NCBI GenBank assembly: GCA_964531735.1
Contig: CAZHGD010000043.1
Coordinates: 1-47,895, forward strand
Origin: CAZHGD01 sp964531735
GTDB lineage: Bacteria; Armatimonadota; UBA10988
Direction: 5' to 3'
DNA length: 47,895 nt
Below the pieces are notes generated by a model. The model saw nothing but the letters and a program-made list of their open reading frames with translations, was not told where the DNA came from and searched no databases. Position 1 is the first letter of the stretch. Each line of letters begins with the position of its first letter. Made by a program: the position numbers and the translations under genes. Shown here in pieces: positions 32,943 through 40,625 of the stretch.

Positions 32943-33736
32943 GCGCCGACGTCCTGCAAGCCTTGTCGCCAGCGGCACTGAGGGCGCTGGCCGGGGCGTT
33001 GGAAGATGGACCGTTGACGGCGGAAGTCTCACGTCGAGCGCTACAGCAGATCGTCGGGAGCCGCTTCGCCGCTGAGGCGGAGCGCATGCTGGCCGAGTGG
33101 CTCAGGCGCGGAATGACAACGGGGCAGATAGCCATTCTGCTGGCGGCAGTTGCCGAGGCCACGGAACGGGCCGTCGATCCAGGGCGGTTGCTCGATCTGG
33201 TGATCTCCGGACCCGATGTGCCTGGTGTCCCCACCGGCGACACGGCGGCCGCCATGTGGTCGCTAGTGGAGTCGGCCCAAGCGGAGGTGCTCCTGGTCGG
33301 GTACGCCGTGCACAACGGCCAGAAGGTCTTCGGCAGGCTGGCGGAGCGGATGAAGCAGAACCCGGATCTCCGGGTGACGCTCTGCTTGGACATCGCCCGA
33401 CCCTACGGCGACAGCTCGCTGGCCAGCCAAGTGGTTGCGAGGTTCGTTCGCCAGTTCAGAACGGAACACTGGCCGTGGCGGGAGGTGCCGGCGCTCTACT
33501 ACGACCCGCGGTCGCTGGACGCCGGCCTGGACCGCCGTTCGTGTCTGCACGCCAAGTGCGTGGTGGTCGACCGCCGAGAGGCGCTCGTCACGTCGGCCAA
33601 CTTCACCGAGGCAGCCCAGCAGCGAAACGTCGAGGTCGGCGTGGTCATCCGGCATGCACCGGTGGCGGAGAGGCTGGCCAACTACTTCGGCGCTCTGATG
33701 GCCACCGGGCAGCTGCAGCGGTGTGCCCTTTCGTAG
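32939..33736 (+). CDS. drmC: DrmC, phospholipase D-like nuclease of DISARM
   Basis: The GTG at 32939 overlaps the drmB stop. The 265-residue protein has a helical N-terminal half (to about residue 85), then a PLD fold with AEVLLVGYAVHNGQKVF. It has a single HxK motif, SCLHAKCVVVDRREALVTSA (His near 203), followed by NFTEAAQQRNVEVGV. One HKD motif per chain means the active site forms in a dimer, as usual in this family. DrmC is the PLD-fold, presumed nuclease member of DISARM and is reported as dispensable in some systems. It ends the operon; no clear terminator follows. Confidence 0.92.
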   Translation: MSADVLQALSPAALRALAGALEDGPLTAEVSRRALQQIVGSRFAAEAERMLAEWLRRGMTTGQIAILLAAVAEATERAVDPGRLLDLVISGPDVPGVPTGDTAAAMWSLVESAQAEVLLVGYAVHNGQKVFGRLAERMKQNPDLRVTLCLDIARPYGDSSLASQVVARFVRQFRTEHWPWREVPALYYDPRSLDAGLDRRSCLHAKCVVVDRREALVTSANFTEAAQQRNVEVGVVIRHAPVAERLANYFGALMATGQLQRCALS

Positions 33737-33800
33737 TGGGCTGCGAGAAGGGGACAACACTCACGTCCGGTGAGGCCGCGGTCTCGGGGGTGGTTGTAGC

Positions 33801-34060
33801 TCATTTCTTGGGCTTTGCGTTGCGGGCCTTCGCCGCCGATCCGCGGGGGCGGCAGCTCTCGCCCCTCATGTCGAGGGCCTCGTAGCGGCGGGTCAGCCGC
33901 TTGAGCAGCGCCGCCGACATGTAGTCGCCGCGGTAGACTCGGTGCCAGTCGCTGAAGGGCAGCTTGCGTGTACTCGCTTGTCGTTGCTCACGCGCCGCGC
34001 AACTCGTCGCCTTGCCGCTGCTCACCAACAACCCCAACGTGGCCAGGCCGCGCGCGTCCC
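33801..34060 (-). pseudogene. Truncated fragment with LPFSDW motif
   Basis: The minus-strand frame reads ARGLATLGLLVSSGKATSC, then RKLPFSDWHRVYRGDYMSAA and LLKRLTRRYEALDMRGESC, and ends with lysine-rich AKARNAKPKK at 33801. It looks like the C-terminal part of a basic DNA-interacting protein, but there is no start codon with a ribosome site, and upstream it meets the 3' end of the channel gene at 34069. It is probably a gene end left by recombination. A similar LPFSD phrase appears in the frameshifted gene at 13463-14166. Confidence 0.35.
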
Positions 34061-34068
34061 GGTCGCAG

Positions 34069-35091
34069 TCATGTGCCTGCAGGGGCCGCCGCTGGGGCTT
34101 CGGTAGCAGAGGGCACCATGCCGTCGGCAGCCGCCACGGCATCCTGGGGCATGGTGCCCGCAGGGGGCTGGCCGTGGTTCAGGCCGGTCACGAGCTGTTC
34201 CAGACAGAAGCGGTCCACTTGGTTGAGGAAGTTCTCCTCGCGGTTCTGGATGGCTGCGGCGGCGAGCATTGCCCCCAAGGAGCACACCAGCCCCAGAAGA
34301 GTCGTCAGGAAGGCGAATGACAGGCCTTGGGTGACCTGGACCAGTTGCTGCTTGATGTGCTCCACATCCTCGATGTTGCCCCGCAAGAAGCCCGAGAACT
34401 GGCCGACCGCCAGGCTGATGCCGAGCACCGTGCCGATGAAACCCAGCACCGGCATGGCCCAAATGAAGAGCCGTGGCAGGCTGTAGGCTGCGCTCACCCG
34501 GTCGGCGTCAATGTCGGCCTGGTAGCGAAGTGCGTCGTACACATCGCTGATGGTGCCGCTGGAAGCCAGTTGCTGCCGGGCCAACCAAACCCGCTGGGCC
34601 ACAGCGCTCCGCTCGCGCAGGCTGCGCTCCTCCAGGGCGGCCAAGCTCAACCGCATGTACGAGCGCTGCCGCCGCCATTCGGCTCGGCGGGCCAAGAGCA
34701 GGCACAGCGACCAGAAGAACAGCAACACGGTCGCCCAAGGCACGCTGTTGAGCACACCGCCCGGTACCAGCAACTGCTGCCAGAAGCTGCCCATGGGCGC
34801 GGTGTTGGCGGCCGTCGCCAGCACCAGCGCGCTCAGGGCCACGGCCGCCAGCGCGGCCAGGAGCGACGCCCTCGGACTGAGCGTCAATGGCGCGCTCGTA
34901 CGCCGGTCGGCCGGCAGGCGCAGCGTCTGTCCACAGGCCGGGCAGACGGCCAGGTCGGCGGCGTCGAGCAAGGCGCCACAGCCGGGGCACAGCGCACCGC
35001 TGACCGGCTCGGGCGCCAACGAGGCGCCGCACTGCGCACAGAACCGGGCGTTCGGTCCTGGGTTGTCGTGTTGACATGTCGGACATTGCAC
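34069..35091 (-). CDS. MotA/TolQ/ExbB-like channel protein with zinc-ribbon head
   Basis: This is the last gene of a seven-gene operon. The 340-residue protein begins with two zinc ribbons (CPTCQ...FCAQCG, residues 3-24; CPGCG...CPACG, about 35-56). Two membrane helices follow (about 75-95 and 117-137), then a cytoplasmic helical domain. Last come the two channel helices: IWAMPVLGFIGTVLGISLAV and FAFLTTLLGLVCSLGAMLAA. These are the conserved TolQ/ExbB/MotA pore helices with the GT and TT residues. Such pentamers conduct protons and drive a TolR/ExbD/MotB-type dimer; two such partners are encoded directly upstream. The long cytoplasmic tail of Zorya ZorA is absent. The zinc ribbons are unusual for this family. 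Start ATG at 35091. Confidence 0.85.
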   Translation of the reverse strand: MQCPTCQHDNPGPNARFCAQCGASLAPEPVSGALCPGCGALLDAADLAVCPACGQTLRLPADRRTSAPLTLSPRASLLAALAAVALSALVLATAANTAPMGSFWQQLLVPGGVLNSVPWATVLLFFWSLCLLLARRAEWRRQRSYMRLSLAALEERSLRERSAVAQRVWLARQQLASSGTISDVYDALRYQADIDADRVSAAYSLPRLFIWAMPVLGFIGTVLGISLAVGQFSGFLRGNIEDVEHIKQQLVQVTQGLSFAFLTTLLGLVCSLGAMLAAAAIQNREENFLNQVDRFCLEQLVTGLNHGQPPAGTMPQDAVAAADGMVPSATEAPAAAPAGT

Positions 35092-35123
35092 AGGCTGTCT
35101 CCTCTGTCGGTTTCGCTTCCGGC

Positions 35124-35852
35124 TCAGAGCTTGCCACTGACCTGAATGCTCTCGCGCGCGCCGGCCCGTCCAGCTTCGGCCTCCGCTTGCGAGACCAGCC
35201 GGATGAACTCAGGCCACGTGCGCCGGCCGAGGTCCCAGCCCACGTCGAAGCCCTGGGCCAGCGCAATGACCCGGGCGGCGCGAAACACGTCCAGGCTGCC
35301 GGCGTCGACCCGGAAGAGCAGGTAGTGGCGCTCGGTGTCGAGCTGCGACAGCCAAGTCTGGTAACTCCCCGCCGGGTTACTGACCTCCGCTGGTGACGCC
35401 CCGGGCTGGTCGGGCCGCGGCTCCACCGCCATGCTCTTGAGCACCAGGCGCCGCCGCCGGCCGTTGGCGATGGCCGTTTCCTCACACGTGAACACCGGAC
35501 GCGCCTGGAAGTGGTCGCCCAGGACCGGGCCCGCTCGGTTGACCCGCTCCGCCGCCGCTGGCATGTCGTGGAACGACGGGTGGCCACAGGCCTCGTGGCA
35601 GCGACGCACCAAGGCGTCGAGATCATAGCGTCGCAGCAGACCGCCGTTGCAGTCGAATTCCACTCGCTGCTTGGTGGTCTCCCGGCGCAGCGGGCTGCCG
35701 GGGCCGACCGGAATGGGCAACTCGACATCCACGCCGCGGGCCGAGAGAACGCCGAAGACCAACACGAAGATGACGATGCCCACGCTGTTGGCGACCAGAT
35801 CGGTCAGCGGGTCCAGGTTGATCTCGAGCGTAGGCCGGCGACGCTTCCTCAT
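35124..35852 (-). CDS. ExbD/TolR-like stator protein with membrane Asp
   Basis: The start at 35852 (MRKRRRPTLEINLDPLTDLV) is set by AGGAGGT upstream and an ATGA overlap with the preceding gene. It is 242 residues: a basic cytoplasmic tail, then one membrane helix with TDLVANSVGIVIFVLVFGVL (about 16-35) that contains Asp 17 at the position where ExbD/TolR carry the proton-accepting Asp. A periplasmic domain ends with HYLLFRVDAGSLDVFRAARV and FDVGWDLGRRTWPEF. This tail matches the protein of the preceding gene (YLVFLVRPSGFDNFAAVEAL...FGYEP), so the two are tandem paralogues. No OmpA-like peptidoglycan-binding domain is seen, unlike MotB or ZorB. Confidence 0.8.
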   Translation of the reverse strand: MRKRRRPTLEINLDPLTDLVANSVGIVIFVLVFGVLSARGVDVELPIPVGPGSPLRRETTKQRVEFDCNGGLLRRYDLDALVRRCHEACGHPSFHDMPAAAERVNRAGPVLGDHFQARPVFTCEETAIANGRRRRLVLKSMAVEPRPDQPGASPAEVSNPAGSYQTWLSQLDTERHYLLFRVDAGSLDVFRAARVIALAQGFDVGWDLGRRTWPEFIRLVSQAEAEAGRAGARESIQVSGKL

Positions 35853-36313
35853 GGCGTTGACCTCCTGGGGTGGGTCCTGATGTCCCATTCCTGGTTGATC
35901 GGTTCGTAGCCGAACTCGATCTGCCAATCGGCGACCAAGGCTTCGACGGCCGCAAAGTTGTCGAAGCCCGAGGGTCGGACCAGGAAGACCAGGTACTGCT
36001 GCTCACGGTGCTCGTACGTGCCGGCCAGGAGTTGGCCGAACGGGGTGTCGTTCTGCCCCTCCTTGGCACTGGCCGCCGCCCACAGCACACGGTCGCCGAC
36101 CGGATGGATGGTGACGGCGTCGCCGTCCCACTCCACGTAGACTGGTCTCTTGGCCGAGGACGCTTCCGCCACCGGCAGGATCCCTTTGCCCGGTCCAACA
36201 GCGATCTGGGCGATACACAGCACGATCATGACCAGCACGCCCAGCACCGAGGCCATGATGCCTAGGAATGGGAACAGCGAGAAGGGCTCGTCGGCCGGCC
36301 GAACTCGGGACAT
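35849..36313 (-). CDS. ExbD/TolR-like paralogue lacking the membrane Asp
   Basis: It is 154 residues. Start ATG at 36313 lies in a TGATG overlap with the preceding gene, with GGAGGAG at good spacing. A short N-tail (SRVRPADEPFSLFPF) leads into one membrane helix with GIMASVLGVLVMIVLCIAQI. The helix contains no acidic residue, in contrast to the next gene's product. The periplasmic part (YVEWDGDAVTIHPVG, EQQYLVFLVRPSGFDNFAAV, FGYEPINQEWD) resembles the C-terminal domain of the paralogue. If the two form a heterodimer within the ExbB-like pentamer, only one chain would carry the proton site. This is inferred from sequence only. Confidence 0.75.
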   Translation of the reverse strand: MSRVRPADEPFSLFPFLGIMASVLGVLVMIVLCIAQIAVGPGKGILPVAEASSAKRPVYVEWDGDAVTIHPVGDRVLWAAASAKEGQNDTPFGQLLAGTYEHREQQYLVFLVRPSGFDNFAAVEALVADWQIEFGYEPINQEWDIRTHPRRSTP

Positions 36314-38496
36314 CAGCTCCTCCCTTCGCCGGGCTTGCCTGGTCCGTCGGGGGAATCGTCGGGTGCGTCCGCTCCCGGCGCCCCGCTCGGCTCGCTAGGC
36401 GGGCCCGCCCGGTTCGGTGTCAGCTCCGCTAGCGGGCGTCCGCGTAGCCGCAGACTGAAGCTCCGCGCCTCTTCCGGCACCTCGAACACAAGCGTCGCCG
36501 GCAGCAGGTCCGGCCCGATCGTGATCCCCTCGCCGACTTTGCGGCCCACCAGCGCCATCTCGTACGCGGTGGCTTGCTCACCGGTGGCCAGCGACCGGAC
36601 CGGGATGCCATGCTGCTCCTGAAGCCCGACGCACGGCCACGACCTGCCGTCGGGGGTGCTGACAGTGAAGAATCCGGCCAGCAGCTCCTGCTTGGTGCGG
36701 CCTAGGTGAGCCATCTGCAGGGCCACCACCAGGAAGGTCCGCCCCTTCAGGGCTTGCTGGCACTCGTGCGATCCGAGGTCGACCTCCAGCCGCCCATCGA
36801 CCCGGTGCGCCTGAAGGTTGCCCCGCCGCGCGCACACCGGCACGTCGGACTGAGTGTTGGCATCGCCATGCCATGCCAGACGCCACTCGGACCGGTTGGC
36901 GGCCGTCTGCGCCGCTGGGTCCTCTGGGAAGCTGGTCACGAGCAACCGGAGGGTATCGCGGGCTGTGCGCCACGGGGCCTGCCATTTACCGGCGGCGGGA
37001 CGGACGCGGTGCGGCGAGGCCGACGCACCTTGACGTGGGTCCTGGGCGGCTGCGTCCACCAACCGCTCGCCGACCGCCAGCAGCATGCTCGCCGTCTGCC
37101 GGCGCTCGCTCTCGGTCGACTCAGTGCGGGCCTCCACCAAGCGTCGCAGATCGTCCAGACTGCTCTCGGTCCGCTGCCCGCTCTGGGGCTGGGCATCGAG
37201 TTCATGCCGGACGCGGTCCAGGCGAGCTTGGCGGGCCAGGGCGCTGGCCTTGGCGCGAATGGTGGCGTCGCTGCGGCTGGCGGACACACCGTCATAGACG
37301 TCGATGGCCGCAGATCGACCGCCAAGCCGCCAAGCCAGGTCGGCCCGGGCGAAGTCCCAGCGGTGGGCCAGCAGCCGCGGCAGCCAGCTCACCAACAGGA
37401 CCAGCAGCAGCGCCGTGCCCGTCACCACCAAGCCGCGAGGTGAACCCCACGCGGCACGCCACCGGTCGCGCCACGGGAGCAGCTGGCTGGCCCTGGCCGA
37501 GGCGATGGGCACGAGCAGACCGTAGCCACTCCGCACGGGCCCACTGAGCCAGTAGCCGACCAGCCGGGCGCATAGGCACAGGCCGCCGAGCCACAGCACC
37601 AGGTCAAGCTGGTACCCAGCATCGTCGAACGCCGTGCGCAGCACGTCCAGCAGGCCCCAGCCCACCTGTGTCGCGGCCACCACTGCGGCGCCTACGAAGG
37701 CCACGAGCCACAGTGCCCATATCCACGGCCGCCGCAGCCAGAGCGGGGCGCCCACGACCAGGGAAGCCGAGCCGGCCGCCGCCAGGCCCGGGGCGTCGTC
37801 CGGACTACCGCCGCTCGCCGCCACCGACGCAACCCACAGGAGGAAGACGCCCAGTGAACTAAGCCCGCTGGCTAGCACGAGCAGGCCGCGCAGACGCTCG
37901 CGTGGCTGCGCGCCCGGGGCGAACTGCACCGCTGCGAACATCGGGCCGTCGGCCGACTCGTCAACGCTCTCCGGCCGGCCGGCCACCACGAAGCCATGGC
38001 CCACAGTCGGCGGAAGCGCGTACCGCACCACCTGGTCGCGCCCGGCGAGACGATGGCAGTGGCGCACGGTCAGGCCCTGGCGACCACGCTGGACCGCCAC
38101 CGGCGTGCAGCTGACACCCAGCGCTGGCAGTTGGCAGGTGGCCAACTTGGCCAGCAGCACCCGCGTCAACTCGACCCGCGTGGCCGGACAGTCCAGGCGC
38201 CGGTAAGCACGCGACGGCGGGGCCACGCCCAGCCGGCCGGCCCGCCAGCGCAAGTAGCGCCACGCCTCCGCCAGCAGCCCCAGGCCCTCGAAGGCCTCCG
38301 GCACCATGATCCAGCTCAGCCGGTCGCGCACTTTGGTGATTACGCGTGCACCCGCACAGGCAAAGCTGTCGGCGGGCGGCCGGGCCCGCAGGTACGTGAG
38401 GCACGTCGGACAGCGCTCGTCGCCGAGCGCCACCGGCGTGCAGCAGACCGGGCACCCCGGTGACGATGCCGGCGCCGCGGCACGCGTCTGGCTCAT
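36313..38496 (-). CDS. Zinc-ribbon polytopic membrane protein, 727 aa
   Basis: The start at 38496 (MSQTRAAAPASSPGCPVC) sits in an ATGA overlap with the upstream gene, with GGAGA ahead. A zinc ribbon (CPVCC...CPTC, about 15-33) is followed by a soluble domain with RLSWIMVPEAFEGLGLLAEA and a strand-rich segment. Then come four or five membrane helices between about 230 and 410 (LLVLASGLSSLGVFLLWV, WIWALWLVAFVGAAVVAATQ, LDLVLWLGGLCLCARLVGYW, LLLVLLVSWLP). A helical region full of Arg and Gln follows, and then a C-terminal beta domain. In that domain TFLVVALQMAHLGRTKQELL and ATLVFEVPEEARSFSLRLRG resemble the Ig-like DUF4352 fold. No enzyme motif is seen. It is probably a structural or scaffold subunit of the envelope complex. 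Confidence 0.6.
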   Translation of the reverse strand: MSQTRAAAPASSPGCPVCCTPVALGDERCPTCLTYLRARPPADSFACAGARVITKVRDRLSWIMVPEAFEGLGLLAEAWRYLRWRAGRLGVAPPSRAYRRLDCPATRVELTRVLLAKLATCQLPALGVSCTPVAVQRGRQGLTVRHCHRLAGRDQVVRYALPPTVGHGFVVAGRPESVDESADGPMFAAVQFAPGAQPRERLRGLLVLASGLSSLGVFLLWVASVAASGGSPDDAPGLAAAGSASLVVGAPLWLRRPWIWALWLVAFVGAAVVAATQVGWGLLDVLRTAFDDAGYQLDLVLWLGGLCLCARLVGYWLSGPVRSGYGLLVPIASARASQLLPWRDRWRAAWGSPRGLVVTGTALLLVLLVSWLPRLLAHRWDFARADLAWRLGGRSAAIDVYDGVSASRSDATIRAKASALARQARLDRVRHELDAQPQSGQRTESSLDDLRRLVEARTESTESERRQTASMLLAVGERLVDAAAQDPRQGASASPHRVRPAAGKWQAPWRTARDTLRLLVTSFPEDPAAQTAANRSEWRLAWHGDANTQSDVPVCARRGNLQAHRVDGRLEVDLGSHECQQALKGRTFLVVALQMAHLGRTKQELLAGFFTVSTPDGRSWPCVGLQEQHGIPVRSLATGEQATAYEMALVGRKVGEGITIGPDLLPATLVFEVPEEARSFSLRLRGRPLAELTPNRAGPPSEPSGAPGADAPDDSPDGPGKPGEGRS

Positions 38497-40625
38497 GGCC
38501 GTCTCCAACCACTCAGCGGCGTCAGGCGGACTAGCCGAGTCCGGCCCCGACGCACACCGATGCACGACAGGCAGCCGTCAGCACCCCACACCGGCCCGTC
38601 CAGAATGCGCTCGAAGCGTGCACCAAGCCGGCGGTCAAAGCCGATTTGGACTGAGCCCTTGGCGGTCTGAGCAGCATAGGCCAAGTGACGGGAATCCGAA
38701 CTGAACGACAGTGTGTGTATCCAGGCTTCCGGCCCACTGACCGCCGGGCCCGCCCGCCCGTCGAGCACGACGAAGCAGCGGCCGTTGTGTCGGGCGGCGT
38801 AGGCCAGGTGCTGCCCGTCCGGGCTGAACTGCGGGTTGCTGGTTTGTTGGTAGGCTGGGCCTTCGCGCGCGCCGTCGACGACCAGCGAGCGCGGCCGGGC
38901 CTCGCCCGTCACGCGGCGACGGGCCACATACGCCCATCTCGAGCCGCGCGGCGCGAACCGCAGACTGCCGGCCTGGATGCCTTCATAGGCGCGCCCCGGG
39001 CGGCCGTCGCAGACCACGACGCACTGGCCGCCATACCAGCCGACGTTCTCACTGTCCGCTGGTGGGCCGACCGGGACTGGTTCGGGCAGGTCGTCGCTCG
39101 GGGCCACCCAGCCGTCTGCCGGGTAGTTGGCCACCAGTTCGTCGCGTTCGTCCAGCCCGGGCTGGCAACTCCACTTGGCGGCGTCACAGCCGACGAAGGC
39201 CAGGTGCTTGCCGTCGGCGCTGAACTTCGCGCCGCTGCCACCCAACGCCTGGTAGGCGGCGCCTTCGTCGTGCCCGTCGCGCAGCATGTGCCACCGGCCG
39301 TCCGGATCCTGCACGCTGTAGGCCAGGAGGCCGCCGTCGTCACTGAACGCCATCCCTTCCCGGCCCACCTGCAGGTCGCCGTTGTGTGCCTGGCCATCGA
39401 CCACCACCGTGTAGCGTCCACCGCTGACCACAAAGCAGGCGCAGCCCCCTTCTCGGCCTGGCGGGTCGACGTGCGACAAGTCGCAGGCACGGACCAGAGC
39501 CTGGCCTGGGGCCAGCTCGGCCAGACCTTCGACCAGCTTCTCGGCGCCACCCATCCGAGCAACCACCGCCAGTCGGTCGCCCTTGGCGGGGTAGCGCAGG
39601 TCGAGCACGCCGCCATAGGATGCGCCGGCTCGCTCGTCGCAGTACACCTCCACAGGCAGCTTGGCGTTGCCGACGCCCGGCCGGGTCGGGTCGGCGAGGT
39701 AGTTGCGGGCGGCATAGGCGCAGTGCCGGCTGTCACCACTCCACTTCGGCCCGACGACCATGCTGGAGTGCACCGGACCCGGCCGCCCATCGAGTACCAC
39801 CAGGTAATCCAGGCCGAAGCTGGCCACATACACGAGCCGCCGGCCGTCGGGGCTGAAGGCGTCGCTGACGGCCGGCCCGGTATCGATCGGCGTGAACGGG
39901 TCATCACCCAGCCAGACCGCCGCAAAGCGCGGCCCGGCTTGGCCGTCGACCACCACGCGGCTCCCGCCACCCTCGCGAACCGCATAGGCACACCGCCCGC
40001 CGTCGGGGCTGAGCAGCAGGTCGTCCACCTCGTCCCAGTCGCGGCCCTGCTGCCCGTCATACACCACGGCCTGACGGCCGTTGTGTTGCACCACGCCGGC
40101 CCAGTGCCCATTGACCACGACCACCGGATCGGTCAAGTCCGGCAGCAGCTCCTCGTGCAACCGATAGACCTGCCCCTGCGCCAAGTCCAACCGGCGCTGC
40201 ATCGCGTCGTGCGCCAGCACCGCGACGGCCACCGCCACCGCAGCCAGGCCGAGCCCGGCCAACACCTGCCCGGCGACAGCGTAGCCAACGCCTCGCAAGT
40301 GCCCGTCACTGGCGCCGATCTGCCGGCTGGCCGACCGGGCCAGGCCAAACGCCAGCAGGCTGGGCAGGCCGCCGCCAAGTGGCCCGAGCAAGGCCAGCAC
40401 CACCGACAGCACGGCTCGACGGCAGACCGGTGGCGCACTGGCCGCTTGGCGCCGCTTCTTCAGCTTCGCGCCGCACCCGGTGCAGTACCGGCTCGCCGGC
40501 GGGCTCTCCACGCCGCACCGTCGGCAGCGCGCTTCCACCAGCAGCGGCTGGCCGCAGTCGCTGCAGTACCGATTGCTCGGCTCGTTCTCAGTCCCGCAGT
40601 GAGCGCACTGCATACGGACCCCCAT
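38493..40625 (-). CDS. Zinc-ribbon, DUF4190-like and PD40 beta-propeller protein
   Basis: The gene overlaps the previous one as TGATG (ATG 40625); an ATG at 40613, giving MQCAHCGTENEPSNRYCSDC, is an alternative. It has about 710 residues. Two zinc ribbons (CAHCG...CSDCG and CRRCG...CTGCG) are followed by two hydrophobic helices with the DUF4190-like AVLSVVLALLGPLGGGLPSL and AGQVLAGLGLAAVAVAVAVL. The remaining 550 residues are PD40/TolB-like repeats: about nine copies of a unit with V-V-D-G-x-x-G-P, F-S-P-D-G and L-A-Y-A (for example SPDGRRLVYVASFGLDYLVV). These should build one or two beta-propellers outside the membrane. TolB-like propellers often scaffold Tol-type motors, which fits the ExbB/ExbD neighbours. 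Confidence 0.75.
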   Translation of the reverse strand: MGVRMQCAHCGTENEPSNRYCSDCGQPLLVEARCRRCGVESPPASRYCTGCGAKLKKRRQAASAPPVCRRAVLSVVLALLGPLGGGLPSLLAFGLARSASRQIGASDGHLRGVGYAVAGQVLAGLGLAAVAVAVAVLAHDAMQRRLDLAQGQVYRLHEELLPDLTDPVVVVNGHWAGVVQHNGRQAVVYDGQQGRDWDEVDDLLLSPDGGRCAYAVREGGGSRVVVDGQAGPRFAAVWLGDDPFTPIDTGPAVSDAFSPDGRRLVYVASFGLDYLVVLDGRPGPVHSSMVVGPKWSGDSRHCAYAARNYLADPTRPGVGNAKLPVEVYCDERAGASYGGVLDLRYPAKGDRLAVVARMGGAEKLVEGLAELAPGQALVRACDLSHVDPPGREGGCACFVVSGGRYTVVVDGQAHNGDLQVGREGMAFSDDGGLLAYSVQDPDGRWHMLRDGHDEGAAYQALGGSGAKFSADGKHLAFVGCDAAKWSCQPGLDERDELVANYPADGWVAPSDDLPEPVPVGPPADSENVGWYGGQCVVVCDGRPGRAYEGIQAGSLRFAPRGSRWAYVARRRVTGEARPRSLVVDGAREGPAYQQTSNPQFSPDGQHLAYAARHNGRCFVVLDGRAGPAVSGPEAWIHTLSFSSDSRHLAYAAQTAKGSVQIGFDRRLGARFERILDGPVWGADGCLSCIGVRRGRTRLVRLTPLSGWRRP

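Noticed and set aside
34069..36313. Zorya system (ZorAB)
   Set aside because: The channel and stator genes resemble ZorA/ZorB only at the motor level. The long ZorA tail, the OmpA-like domain of ZorB and the ZorC/ZorD/ZorE effectors are absent.
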